A stretch of DNA of 64,000 nt, taken from Daejeonella sp. Its GTDB lineage: Bacteria > Bacteroidota > Bacteroidia > Sphingobacteriales > Sphingobacteriaceae. The notes under the pieces were generated by a model. It had not been told where the DNA came from. It did no database searches and worked only from the letters and a program-made list of their open reading frames with translations. The translations under genes and the position numbers were made by a program. Positions within the stretch are counted from its first letter, which is position 1, and each line of letters starts with the position of its first letter. Shown here piece by piece: positions 7,937-15,151 of this stretch. The stretch is taken from NCBI RefSeq assembly GCF_030695525.1, contig NZ_JAUYSS010000047.1:186001-250000 (forward strand). Direction: 5' to 3'.

Positions 7937-9616
7937 ATGGCTGATAATACGTATGATGCAATAGTAATCGGTTCAGGAATCAGTGGTGGCTGGGCTGCCA
8001 AGGAACTCACCGAAAAAGGGCTGAAAACTATCATGCTTGAACGTGGTCGCAACGTTGAACATGTCAAGGGTTATGAAAATGCGACCAAGGGTCCATGGGA
8101 ATTTCCCCATAGAGGCGGACGCACCCAACAGATGATTGAAGATTATCCGGTATTAAAAAGAGATTACCCGCTCAGTGAAAAGAATCTTAATTTTTGGGCA
8201 AGTGATCAGGATAGTCCTTATACCGAAGTCAAACGTTTCGATTGGTATCGTGGATATCATGTCGGCGGAAGATCACTGATGTGGGGGCGTCAAAGTTATC
8301 GTCTCAGTGAAATGGATTTCGAAGCCAATTCTAAAGATGGTATTGCGGTCGACTGGCCAATAAGGTACAAGGATCTTGAGAAATGGTATAGCCACGTGGA
8401 GCGCTTTGCCGGGATAAGTGGAACAAGAAATGGTTTAGCTCAGCTTCCTGATGGTGAGTTTCAGCCCGGTATGGAAATGAATGTGGTTGAGAAAGAGGTA
8501 GCCGCCCGTATCAAAGCACATTATAAAGGTGACCGTCACATGGTTATAGGGAGAGCAGCTAATTTAACAAAGGCGCTTCCAGGACGTACAAATTGCCAGT
8601 ACCGTAGTAAATGTTCTTTGGGTTGCCCTTTCGGGGGATATTTTAGTACGCAGTCTTCCACCCTGCCAGCAGCAGTAGCGACAGGTAATTTAACCCTGCG
8701 TCCTTTTTCAATCGTAACTAAAATACTTTATGATAAGGATACTAAAAAGGCAAAGGGTGTGGAAGTACTTGATGCAGAAACAAACAAAACATACGAATAC
8801 TTTGCGAAAATAATCTTTCTGAATGCCTCAACCCTGAATTCGACCTGGATTCTGATGAATTCGGCTACAGATATCTGGGATGGCGGACTTGGAAGCAGCA
8901 GCGGAGAATTGGGGCATAACCTGATGGATCATCATTTCCGCCTTGGGGCATCCGGTAGAATGGAGGGCTTTGAGGATAAATACTATTTTGGACGGAGACC
9001 AACGGGAATTTATATCCCAAGGTTCAGGAACATAGGCAATGACAAACGGGATTATATTCGGGGATTTGGGTATCAGGGTGGAGCAAGTCGCGAAGGCTGG
9101 GGCCGCAATGTAGCCGAAATGAATATTGGAGCTGATTTTAAGGATGCTTTATGCGAACCGGGAGCCTGGACAATGGGAATTACAGCATTCGGTGAGACAC
9201 TACCTTATCATGAGAATAAAGTCACTCTCGACAAGAACAAAAAAGATAAATGGGGTTTGAATGTTTTGGCAATTGATGCCGAGATCAAGGAGAACGAGCT
9301 GAAAATGAGAAAGGATATGATGGAGGATGCGAAGGAAATGCTCGAAACTTCCGGGCTCAAGGATGTGAAAACGTTTGATACAGGTTATGCCCTGGGGCAA
9401 GGAATCCATGAAATGGGTACAGCCCGTATGGGACTCGATCCGAAAACATCGGTACTAAATAAATTTAATCAGGTTTGGGATGCGCCCAATGTATTTGTTA
9501 CCGATGGTGCAGCAATGACTTCGGCTGCCTGCCAGAATCCATCACTAACTTATATGGCTTTAACAGCACGTGCTGTGGATTATGCGTTTAGCGAACTGAA
9601 AAAAGGAAATATTTAA
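7937..9616 (+). CDS. GMC-family FAD oxidoreductase, glycoside/gluconate dehydrogenase large subunit type
   Basis: A 559-residue flavoprotein. The FAD-binding fold opens with VIGSGISGGWAAKELTEKG and LERG; the GMC signature region HVGGRSLMWGRQS lies near residues 112-124. The C-terminal GMC part has GIHEMGTARMG with the catalytic His and ends CQNPSLTYMALTARA with the partner Asn. A Cys-X5-Cys-X3-Cys motif (Cys220, Cys226, Cys230, in NCQYRSKCSLGC) matches the [3Fe-4S] site described for FAD-dependent glucose dehydrogenase and glucoside 3-dehydrogenase large subunits. There is no leader; family members are exported by piggy-backing on the Tat leader of the small subunit, which is encoded 11 bases downstream. 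Probable reaction: oxidation of a sugar or glycoside, perhaps at C3. Confidence 0.9.
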   Translation: MADNTYDAIVIGSGISGGWAAKELTEKGLKTIMLERGRNVEHVKGYENATKGPWEFPHRGGRTQQMIEDYPVLKRDYPLSEKNLNFWASDQDSPYTEVKRFDWYRGYHVGGRSLMWGRQSYRLSEMDFEANSKDGIAVDWPIRYKDLEKWYSHVERFAGISGTRNGLAQLPDGEFQPGMEMNVVEKEVAARIKAHYKGDRHMVIGRAANLTKALPGRTNCQYRSKCSLGCPFGGYFSTQSSTLPAAVATGNLTLRPFSIVTKILYDKDTKKAKGVEVLDAETNKTYEYFAKIIFLNASTLNSTWILMNSATDIWDGGLGSSSGELGHNLMDHHFRLGASGRMEGFEDKYYFGRRPTGIYIPRFRNIGNDKRDYIRGFGYQGGASREGWGRNVAEMNIGADFKDALCEPGAWTMGITAFGETLPYHENKVTLDKNKKDKWGLNVLAIDAEIKENELKMRKDMMEDAKEMLETSGLKDVKTFDTGYALGQGIHEMGTARMGLDPKTSVLNKFNQVWDAPNVFVTDGAAMTSAACQNPSLTYMALTARAVDYAFSELKKGNI

Positions 9617-9627
9617 TTCAGGAAATT

Positions 9628-10194
9628 ATGAACAGAAGAGAAGCAATACAGCAAGTGAGCTGGATTTTGGGAGGAACTATTATCGGTTCAAGTATTTTTC
9701 TTGAATACGGTTGTAATTCCGGAAATCAGCAAACCTCGGATTTTTTTGATAAATCGACTACTGAGCTGCTAGATGAAATAGCCGAGACCATACTGCCTAA
9801 AACCAACACGCCCGGAGCAAAGGAAGCTAAAGTGGGTGAATTTATGAATGTGATGGTTAAGGATTGTTATACCAAGGCTGATCAGGAAATTTTTAAAGCC
9901 GGGATACAGAGTCTGGATAAAGGATGTAAGGATAAGACCGGAAAAATCTTCATGGACTGCAGTCCGGAGGAGCGTACTTCATATCTTAGTACACTTGATT
10001 CGGAACAAAAGGCTTACACCGAAAAGAAGTCAAAAGAAGATCCCGCTCATTATTTCAGAATGATGAAGGAATTAACCCTTCTGGGCTTTTTTACTTCTGA
10101 AGTTGGAGCAACAAAGGCTCTGAAATATGTTGAAACACCGGGAAGCTATAATGGAAACCTGCCCTATAAAAAAGGCGATCGTGCCTGGGCTTAA
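9628..10194 (+). CDS. Gluconate 2-dehydrogenase subunit 3-like protein (small subunit of the GMC dehydrogenase)
   Basis: A 188-residue protein with a Tat-like leader (MNRREAIQQVSWILGGTIIG; RR at 3-4, then a hydrophobic stretch). The mature part has the family block LLDEIAETILPKTNTPGAKEAKVGEF and the C-terminal MKELTLLGFFTSEVGATKAL, typical of gluconate 2-dehydrogenase subunit 3 and LacA-type small subunits. It follows the GMC large subunit directly, so the pair should form a periplasmic heterodimer in which this subunit provides the export signal and stability. The electron acceptor would be a cytochrome c; the nearest one seen is the cytochrome domain in the large fusion on the other strand. 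Reaction and substrate are inferred from context. Confidence 0.9.
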   Translation: MNRREAIQQVSWILGGTIIGSSIFLEYGCNSGNQQTSDFFDKSTTELLDEIAETILPKTNTPGAKEAKVGEFMNVMVKDCYTKADQEIFKAGIQSLDKGCKDKTGKIFMDCSPEERTSYLSTLDSEQKAYTEKKSKEDPAHYFRMMKELTLLGFFTSEVGATKALKYVETPGSYNGNLPYKKGDRAWA

Positions 10195-10222
10195 GCAGAA
10201 TAATTATCATTATTACATTGTT

Positions 10223-10291
10223 ATGCCTCACATTAAAGACGATATTACCAGCAGGTTAACGAACGGTAAAAACAGTAAATTTGAAAGGTAA
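10223..10291 (+). CDS. Possible 22-codon micropeptide or gene remnant
   Basis: A short open frame starting MPHIKDDITSRLTNG fills the spacer between the small dehydrogenase subunit and the unknown two-gene cassette. It has no family that I recognise. It may be a leader peptide, the leftover start of a deleted gene at the cassette's left junction, or chance. Confidence 0.15.
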   Translation: MPHIKDDITSRLTNGKNSKFER

Positions 10292-10308
10292 GATTAATAG
10301 AAAATAGA

Positions 10309-10830
10309 ATGACCGTTGATTTAGCTGAATATCTTATTGGACTTGACAAATATGTTGTTCAGAATGGTGAAATCACAAGCACCTTTTTGTTGGATATTCA
10401 GTTCCCCATGAGTTTTCGACTGACACTTTCTACACCGGACGATTTAGACCAGAATTTGTTGATTGACATTAAAGAAAGTGACAAGAAATCGTTGAAAATT
10501 AGTCTTCACCATCAGGACAATAGCACTCAAAACGGTTTATTAAGAATTGATTATAACGGAAGACATTTAAACCCAGTCGATATTATTCAAACAGTACCTG
10601 AAATTTTCCGACCTTTTGCAGGACAATGGTTGGATGATTACGCAGGTCATATCCATTATGTAGTAGACGGTTATAAACCTTTAGCTTGGGCTATACCTTT
10701 GGAATTAGATGACTTTCCGGTGAAGGAAGTAAATGGCAGAGAAGACTACGCACAAACGCTTAATGCATTCTTTCTGAAAATCAACCTGAAAACTACCATT
10801 ACCTTCAACCATCAAATGAGAATATTATGA
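10309..10830 (+). CDS. Uncharacterised protein, first gene of a coupled two-gene cassette
   Basis: A 173-residue protein that I do not recognise. It has no leader, membrane segment or cysteine. The pattern is beta-rich: alternating hydrophobic strands (ITSTFLLDIQFPMSFRLTLS, SLKISLHH), a central IHYVVDGYKPLAWAIPLEL stretch, and an acidic character. The stop overlaps the next gene's start by 4 bases (ATGA), so the two are translationally coupled and should be made in fixed ratio. By eye its base composition is more AT-rich than the flanking sugar genes, and it separates genes that otherwise belong to one metabolic theme, both suggesting acquisition. The pairing with a DUF1828/DUF1829 protein makes a toxin-antitoxin or defence-like pair one possibility, but nothing in the sequence proves it. 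Confidence 0.75.
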   Translation: MTVDLAEYLIGLDKYVVQNGEITSTFLLDIQFPMSFRLTLSTPDDLDQNLLIDIKESDKKSLKISLHHQDNSTQNGLLRIDYNGRHLNPVDIIQTVPEIFRPFAGQWLDDYAGHIHYVVDGYKPLAWAIPLELDDFPVKEVNGREDYAQTLNAFFLKINLKTTITFNHQMRIL

Positions 10831-11615
10831 ATTGGATAAATGCATTAATGGAAGATTATTATGCTTTTCTAAAGGAAAAAACTTTAGTAACAGCCAATAA
10901 TTCATCTACTTGGGTAGAAATAAGTACCCCTTTTGTTGGGTTGTTCAATGATACGGTGGACATCTACGCCAAAAAGGAAGGCAATAAAATCATTCTCTCT
11001 GATGATGGCAATACGCTAAGAGATTTGGAATTGAGTGGACTTGAAATAACCCGTTCGCCCAAAAGAAAGGAAATACTTGACCGAATTCTCATTAATTATG
11101 GTGTACGAATAAATAATGAAGAATTAACCACGGAAGCAACCGAGAGAGATTTTCCGCAAAAAAAGCTGAACCTAATTTCTGCCATTTCTGAAACATCCGA
11201 TATGTATTATTTGGCGAAACATACCGTAGCTTCGGTTTTCAGAGAAGATGTAAAAGCGTATTTGGATGAACAAGAACTCATTTATACACCTTATTTTATT
11301 TCTAAGGGTAGCACAGGACTTGAATTTACTTTTGACTTCCAAATTGCTTACAGAAATACAGAAATCGTGATTAAATCATTCAACTCTGTAAACAAAATGA
11401 ATCTGCCTCATTTCTTGTTCACTTGGGATGACATTAAAAAAGTGCGAGAGCAACAAACCCAAAAGGAAATAATTGGACTAGCCGTTATTAATGACATTGA
11501 TAGAGAAGTTAGTGACGAATATCTATCAGCACTTGACAACAAAGGAGCCCAATATATCCTTTGGAGCCAACGACATACACCAGAAAATATTAATAAACTC
11601 AAACTAGTAGCATAG
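10827..11615 (+). CDS. DUF1828/DUF1829-like protein, second gene of the cassette
   Basis: A 262-residue cytoplasmic protein. Residues about 30-120 (FVGLFNDTVDIYAKKEGNKI, LSDDGNTLRDLE, RKEILDRILINYGV) look like DUF1828; residues about 140-255 (EDVKAYLDEQ, FDFQIAYRNTEIVIKSF, LFTWDDIKKVR, SDEYLSALDNKGAQYILWSQ) look like DUF1829. These two domains normally occur in this order and have no assigned function. The pattern of Asp, then Glu and Lys on neighbouring strands (FDFQIAYRNTEIVIKSF) is reminiscent of a PD-(D/E)XK-type core, which is only a suggestion. It overlaps the upstream gene by 4 bases. It could work with that partner as a defence or toxin-antitoxin unit; no direct evidence is visible. 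Confidence 0.72.
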   Translation: MNWINALMEDYYAFLKEKTLVTANNSSTWVEISTPFVGLFNDTVDIYAKKEGNKIILSDDGNTLRDLELSGLEITRSPKRKEILDRILINYGVRINNEELTTEATERDFPQKKLNLISAISETSDMYYLAKHTVASVFREDVKAYLDEQELIYTPYFISKGSTGLEFTFDFQIAYRNTEIVIKSFNSVNKMNLPHFLFTWDDIKKVREQQTQKEIIGLAVINDIDREVSDEYLSALDNKGAQYILWSQRHTPENINKLKLVA

Positions 11616-11805
11616 ACTATTAAACTCATTTGAATTACAAGACATAGTAAGAAATGAATGAAGGGCGAATGGATAACACAGATTTGGCGAAAGTGGACAG
11701 TTCAGTGCTCCGTAGTAACATTTGTGGTTAATCAAACATTGATTTTCCGCATTTTCATTTGTGGTGAAAATCGCCACCTTAAACAAGACCAAAAATGAAA
11801 TATTT

Positions 11806-13260
11806 ATGAAAGAAGAAAAAAAGTCTGGTAGGTCCAGAAGAGATTTCGTAAAAACTACCGCCTTCGCCGCTGCAGGTTTTATGATTGTACCCCGCCATGT
11901 TTTAGGAGGCAAGGGTTTTATCGCACCAAGCGATCGTTTGGTAATTGCCGGTGTTGGTGCCGGTGGTAAAGGAACGAGTGACCTTACCGGGTTTGCGAGT
12001 GGAGGAAAGGCAGAAATCGGATTTTTATGTGATGTGGATGATCGCAGGGCTGTCGGATCAGTTAAAAATTTCCCAAAGGCAAAATACTATAAAGACTGGC
12101 GCGAGATGTTTGATAAAGAATCAAAACATTTCGATGCGGTTTCGGTTTCAACCCCCGATCACAATCACGCAATTACCACCCTTGCGGCAATGCAGTTGAA
12201 GAAACATGTGTATGTTCAGAAGCCTCTTACTCATGATATTTATGAAGCCAGGATTCTAACAGAAGCTGCTGTCCGTTATAAAGTAGTTACTCAGATGGGT
12301 AATCAGGGTGCATCCAGTGATGGTACACGTAAACTAATAGAATGGTATAATGCCGGTGTGATTGGCGACGTGCATACCGTGTATTGCTGGACCGACAGGC
12401 CAGTCTGGCCGCAGGGAATTGCCTGGCCTGAAACAAAAAGTGATATACCCAAAGAACTCGATTGGGATTTATGGCTTGGTACTGCACCTCAGACAAATTA
12501 TGTTGATAAACTGGTGCCATTTAACTGGCGCGGATGGTGGGATTATGGTACAGGAGCATTGGGGGATATGGGTTGTCATCTGGTTGATGCACCATTCCGG
12601 GTTTTAGGCTTGAAATATCCTACCGACGTAGAATGCAGTGTAGGAAGTGTATATGTTGATCAATTTAAACGGGGATACTTCCCTGAAAGCTGCCCCCCAT
12701 CTTCTCATGTCATAATGACTTTTAACTCGGGCAAACAAAATAATGCAGAGGTTAAAATGCACTGGATGGATGGTGGAATTCAACCTGCACGCCCACAGGA
12801 GTTAGACCCTGACGAGATATTTGGAGATGGCGGGAATGGAGTGTTATTCATTGGTACCAAAGGCAAAATGCTTTGTGATACCTATGGTAAAAATCCAAGA
12901 CTGTTGCCAGCATCACGTAATGCTGAGATCAATGTACCTGCAACACTTGCAAGGGTTCCGGGACAAGAGGCAGGACATTATACCCAATGGGTTGATGCGG
13001 CAATTGCCGGATATGGAAAGCAGGAGGTTAGTTCAGACTTTTCTATTGCAGGTCCTCTGACAGAAGCCCTTTTGATGGGTAATTTGGCTATCCGGGGATT
13101 TGATATCCGTAAGCCAAATGCCGCAGAAAATGGGTTTACCTATCCCGGACGATATAAAAAACTGCTTTGGGATGGTCCAAATATGAAAATTACCAACTTT
13201 GATGAAGCCAATCAGTTTGTCAAGCGGGAATATCGTAAGGGATGGACGCTGGGAGCTTAG
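11806..13260 (+). CDS. Gfo/Idh/MocA family oxidoreductase with Tat leader
   Basis: A 484-residue exported dehydrogenase-like protein. I chose the ATG at 11806 because the Tat motif follows soon after (SRRDFVKTTAFAAAGF, then MIVPRHVLGG); an upstream GTG at 11761 would add 15 residues before the leader. The Rossmann loop is GVGAGGKGTSDL; the catalytic motif appears as VQKPLTHD instead of EKP, as is usual for Tat-exported members. DYGTGALGDMGCHLVDAPFR is the sugar-side motif of the C-terminal domain. Such periplasmic Gfo/Idh proteins often keep NAD(H) bound and work by internal hydride shuttling on glycosides. It closes the sugar locus, downstream of the unknown cassette. Confidence 0.9.
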   Translation: MKEEKKSGRSRRDFVKTTAFAAAGFMIVPRHVLGGKGFIAPSDRLVIAGVGAGGKGTSDLTGFASGGKAEIGFLCDVDDRRAVGSVKNFPKAKYYKDWREMFDKESKHFDAVSVSTPDHNHAITTLAAMQLKKHVYVQKPLTHDIYEARILTEAAVRYKVVTQMGNQGASSDGTRKLIEWYNAGVIGDVHTVYCWTDRPVWPQGIAWPETKSDIPKELDWDLWLGTAPQTNYVDKLVPFNWRGWWDYGTGALGDMGCHLVDAPFRVLGLKYPTDVECSVGSVYVDQFKRGYFPESCPPSSHVIMTFNSGKQNNAEVKMHWMDGGIQPARPQELDPDEIFGDGGNGVLFIGTKGKMLCDTYGKNPRLLPASRNAEINVPATLARVPGQEAGHYTQWVDAAIAGYGKQEVSSDFSIAGPLTEALLMGNLAIRGFDIRKPNAAENGFTYPGRYKKLLWDGPNMKITNFDEANQFVKREYRKGWTLGA

Positions 13261-13261
13261 T

Positions 13262-13392
13262 AGTAAAGTTGTAAGTTATAAGTTATAAGTTGTAAGTTTT
13301 ATGGCTGCTTCATTTAATGTGAAGTAGCCATAATGTCTTTGCTCCTTGCTCTTTTCTCATATCTCACATTTCATATCTCACATCTCATCATT
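13262..13392. repeat. Low-complexity spacer repeats
   Basis: Starts with tandem AAGTTATAAGTTGTAAG-type heptamers (13266-13300) and ends with CATATCTCACATTTC-type repeats that run into the last codons of the LuxE-like gene (stop at 13388). The heptamer recurs at 32.5 and 61.1-61.25 kb. Confidence 0.65.
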
Positions 13393-14374
13393 GCACAAGT
13401 AAATTACATCCTCTGATATCGCTGTGATCGAATCTTCCCAGGACTTCAAAACTACCATCGGGATAAGATTTTCCAAGATCCTGAGTAGCAATAAACGAAC
13501 AGGAGTGGACATTTGCAAGATCGATAATATTAAGCCCCCCTGTAGATTCATTTCCAAGCAGAGTAAGTGGATCATTGGTGTCCCTGACTCTTACTTTCAT
13601 CCATGGTGGAGTATGAAAAATTCCTGATCCTTTGGAATAAGCCTGAGAGAGCAGTTCAGTCATTCCGTATTCTGAATGGATTACAGGAACCCCAAATCCT
13701 GCACACAGGATATCATGCAGTTCTGTTCTCAGAATTTCGCGTCGTTTTCCTTTCATTCCCCCGGTTTCCATGACAATAAGCTCCGGAAATTCAAGGGAAT
13801 AGCTTTCAGCAAAATCCAACAGGGCATAGGTCACACCAATCAGTATGGTAGGAATTTCAGAAATTTTAAGTTGCTCAAGCGTATGCTTTAAAAGACCATG
13901 ATCATCCAGAAAATAGCCACTTATTTGATGTTTGCTTAAGCTAATCAGGTCATTGACCATATAGATCAGTGATGATCCTTCCCGTTCAAGGTAGGAGGGA
14001 AGCAAGGCCAGAACAGTGTATTTACTGATATCGCCATAAAACATGTTAAATGCTGTCCTATAGCTTTGTATATAGAAATCAATATCGTGTACAAAATGCC
14101 TGCTCTGGCTTAGTCCGGTAGTGCCTGAACTGCTGAAAACGATATTAGGCTCGTCTATTGAACAACTAATTTTCTGACTTTTGAAGAATTCTATTGGTAA
14201 AAAAGGAATACTGTTAAGGTTCTTTACCTCCCGGATATCAGTCCCAAGATTGCTGACAAAGCGACGATAAACTTCGCAATTCCTGAACTGGTAGTCAAAA
14301 ATTTCAAGTGCCAGCTGCTCAAATTCCAGAGAACCAGAAACAGAGAAAATACGATCCGGGTTTATGTGTTGCAC
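13388..14374 (-). CDS. LuxE-like acyl-protein synthetase / AMP-forming acyl-activating protein
   Basis: A 328-residue protein of the LuxE (acyl-protein synthetase) branch of adenylate-forming enzymes. The core INSIPFLPIEFFKS is followed by the phosphate-binding loop FSSSGTTGLSQSRHFV; later come GVTYALLDFAE, METGGMKGKRREILRTELH and EYGMTELLSQAY. Such proteins activate a carboxylate with ATP and load it onto themselves or a partner. I start it at GTG 14374: a longer frame to 14458 exists, but its first 28 codons are a low-complexity repeat and a perfect TATCTTTG promoter box overlaps codons 24-27. No luxCD or biosynthetic neighbours are present; it stands alone between repeat-rich spacers. Substrate unknown. 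Confidence 0.78.
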   Translation of the reverse strand: MQHINPDRIFSVSGSLEFEQLALEIFDYQFRNCEVYRRFVSNLGTDIREVKNLNSIPFLPIEFFKSQKISCSIDEPNIVFSSSGTTGLSQSRHFVHDIDFYIQSYRTAFNMFYGDISKYTVLALLPSYLEREGSSLIYMVNDLISLSKHQISGYFLDDHGLLKHTLEQLKISEIPTILIGVTYALLDFAESYSLEFPELIVMETGGMKGKRREILRTELHDILCAGFGVPVIHSEYGMTELLSQAYSKGSGIFHTPPWMKVRVRDTNDPLTLLGNESTGGLNIIDLANVHSCSFIATQDLGKSYPDGSFEVLGRFDHSDIRGCNLLVQ

Positions 14375-14377
14375 GTA

Positions 14378-14385
14378 CAAAGATA
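14378..14385 (-). promoter_or_regulatory. Bacteroidota -7 promoter box TATCTTTG
   Basis: A perfect TAnnTTTG match on the minus strand ending 3 nt before the GTG proposed as start of the LuxE-like gene. It predicts a leaderless or nearly leaderless transcript and argues against the longer upstream frame. Confidence 0.5.
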
Positions 14386-14394
14386 GGAAATGAG

Positions 14395-14456
14395 GTGTTA
14401 GTTGATAATTGATAGTTGACAGTTGAGAATGGAGAGTTGAGAATGGACAATTGAAC
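14395..14456. repeat. AGTTGAGAATTGAG-type low-complexity repeat
   Basis: Direct near-repeats of a 7-9 nt unit (AGTTGATAATTGATAGTTG, then ACAGTTGAGAATGGAGAG). The same family occurs at 14.72, 32.65 and 51.5 kb. Translated on the minus strand it gives the Ser/Gln/Leu/Thr-rich false extension of the LuxE-like frame. Confidence 0.7.
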
Positions 14457-14772
14457 AAATTCCCTGTTTCCCCATTTTCTATTCCCAGTTATCAAAAGAA
14501 CTATAAATATCTTTATTCCTTGTTCTTTGCTCCTTGATCAAGTAAAAAGCAGAGGGATTTCCGGACTCGAGTCACGCTCAAGCCTTGTCGTGCCCTTGTT
14601 CTACCCCTCCTGTATCGGTATAAGGTTTGCATGAAATTCTTTGAAGGGAATATTATTTTGAAGTAAAACCAATATAGCAAAAAATTAGATCATATCTGCA
14701 AAATTTCAATGAATTTTGAATTGTCAACGGCTATTCTTCATTCTCAACTCTCCACGCGATAGTTATTGGGTC
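14457..14772. other. Gene-free spacer with repeat debris
   Basis: About 315 bases between two minus-strand genes. It contains a TTCCTTGTTCTTTGCTCC-type string (about 14515-14535) and, near 14718-14757, another piece of the GAGAATTGAG family in inverse orientation (CATTCTCAACTCTCCAC). I see no gene, terminator with a T-run, or RNA. Confidence 0.55.
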
Positions 14773-15123
14773 TCAACTTTTCCGAACTGCTTCCTTAACG
14801 TAATATCCCGAAAGTCCCGAAAACCCTGCTGCAAGTCCGCCGATAATTCCAGTAAGCAATAAGACAATTATCCATTTTAATGAAGTATCCGGCAGATTTA
14901 GCATGCTTCCAACCCGGTTAGCAAGGATATTTTCATTCGGGAGAGTATGAATCAATCCCATACCTATCCATAAGAGTAATATAGCCAGAAATGCAGAGCC
15001 GAAGGCCTGCTTACCGGATTTCGCCATCAAAAAAGAAAGACCGAATGCAATAGGTGAAATGATCCACCAGGGCAGAAAAAGTTGTAAGATCAGTGAAACT
15101 ATAGCGATAATTAGAACAAGCAT
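14773..15123 (-). CDS. Small integral membrane protein, uncharacterised
   Basis: A 116-residue, strongly hydrophobic protein with about four predicted membrane segments (residues about 2-18, 20-36, 41-58 and 83-105), a short polar loop TLPNENILANRVGSMLN, and a basic C-terminus. I recognise no family motif. It starts 28 bases after the stop of the penicillin-acylase-like gene on the same strand and is probably co-transcribed with it. The regular hydrophobic pattern and good start context support a real gene. Confidence 0.65.
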   Translation of the reverse strand: MLVLIIAIVSLILQLFLPWWIISPIAFGLSFLMAKSGKQAFGSAFLAILLLWIGMGLIHTLPNENILANRVGSMLNLPDTSLKWIIVLLLTGIIGGLAAGFSGLSGYYVKEAVRKS

Positions 15124-15151
15124 GATTTTTGAATTTAATATTTTAGCGGGT

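Noticed and set aside
11761..11805. GTG start at 11761 for the Tat-exported Gfo/Idh protein
   Set aside because: It places 15 extra residues before the Tat leader; the ATG at 11806 gives the normal arrangement.
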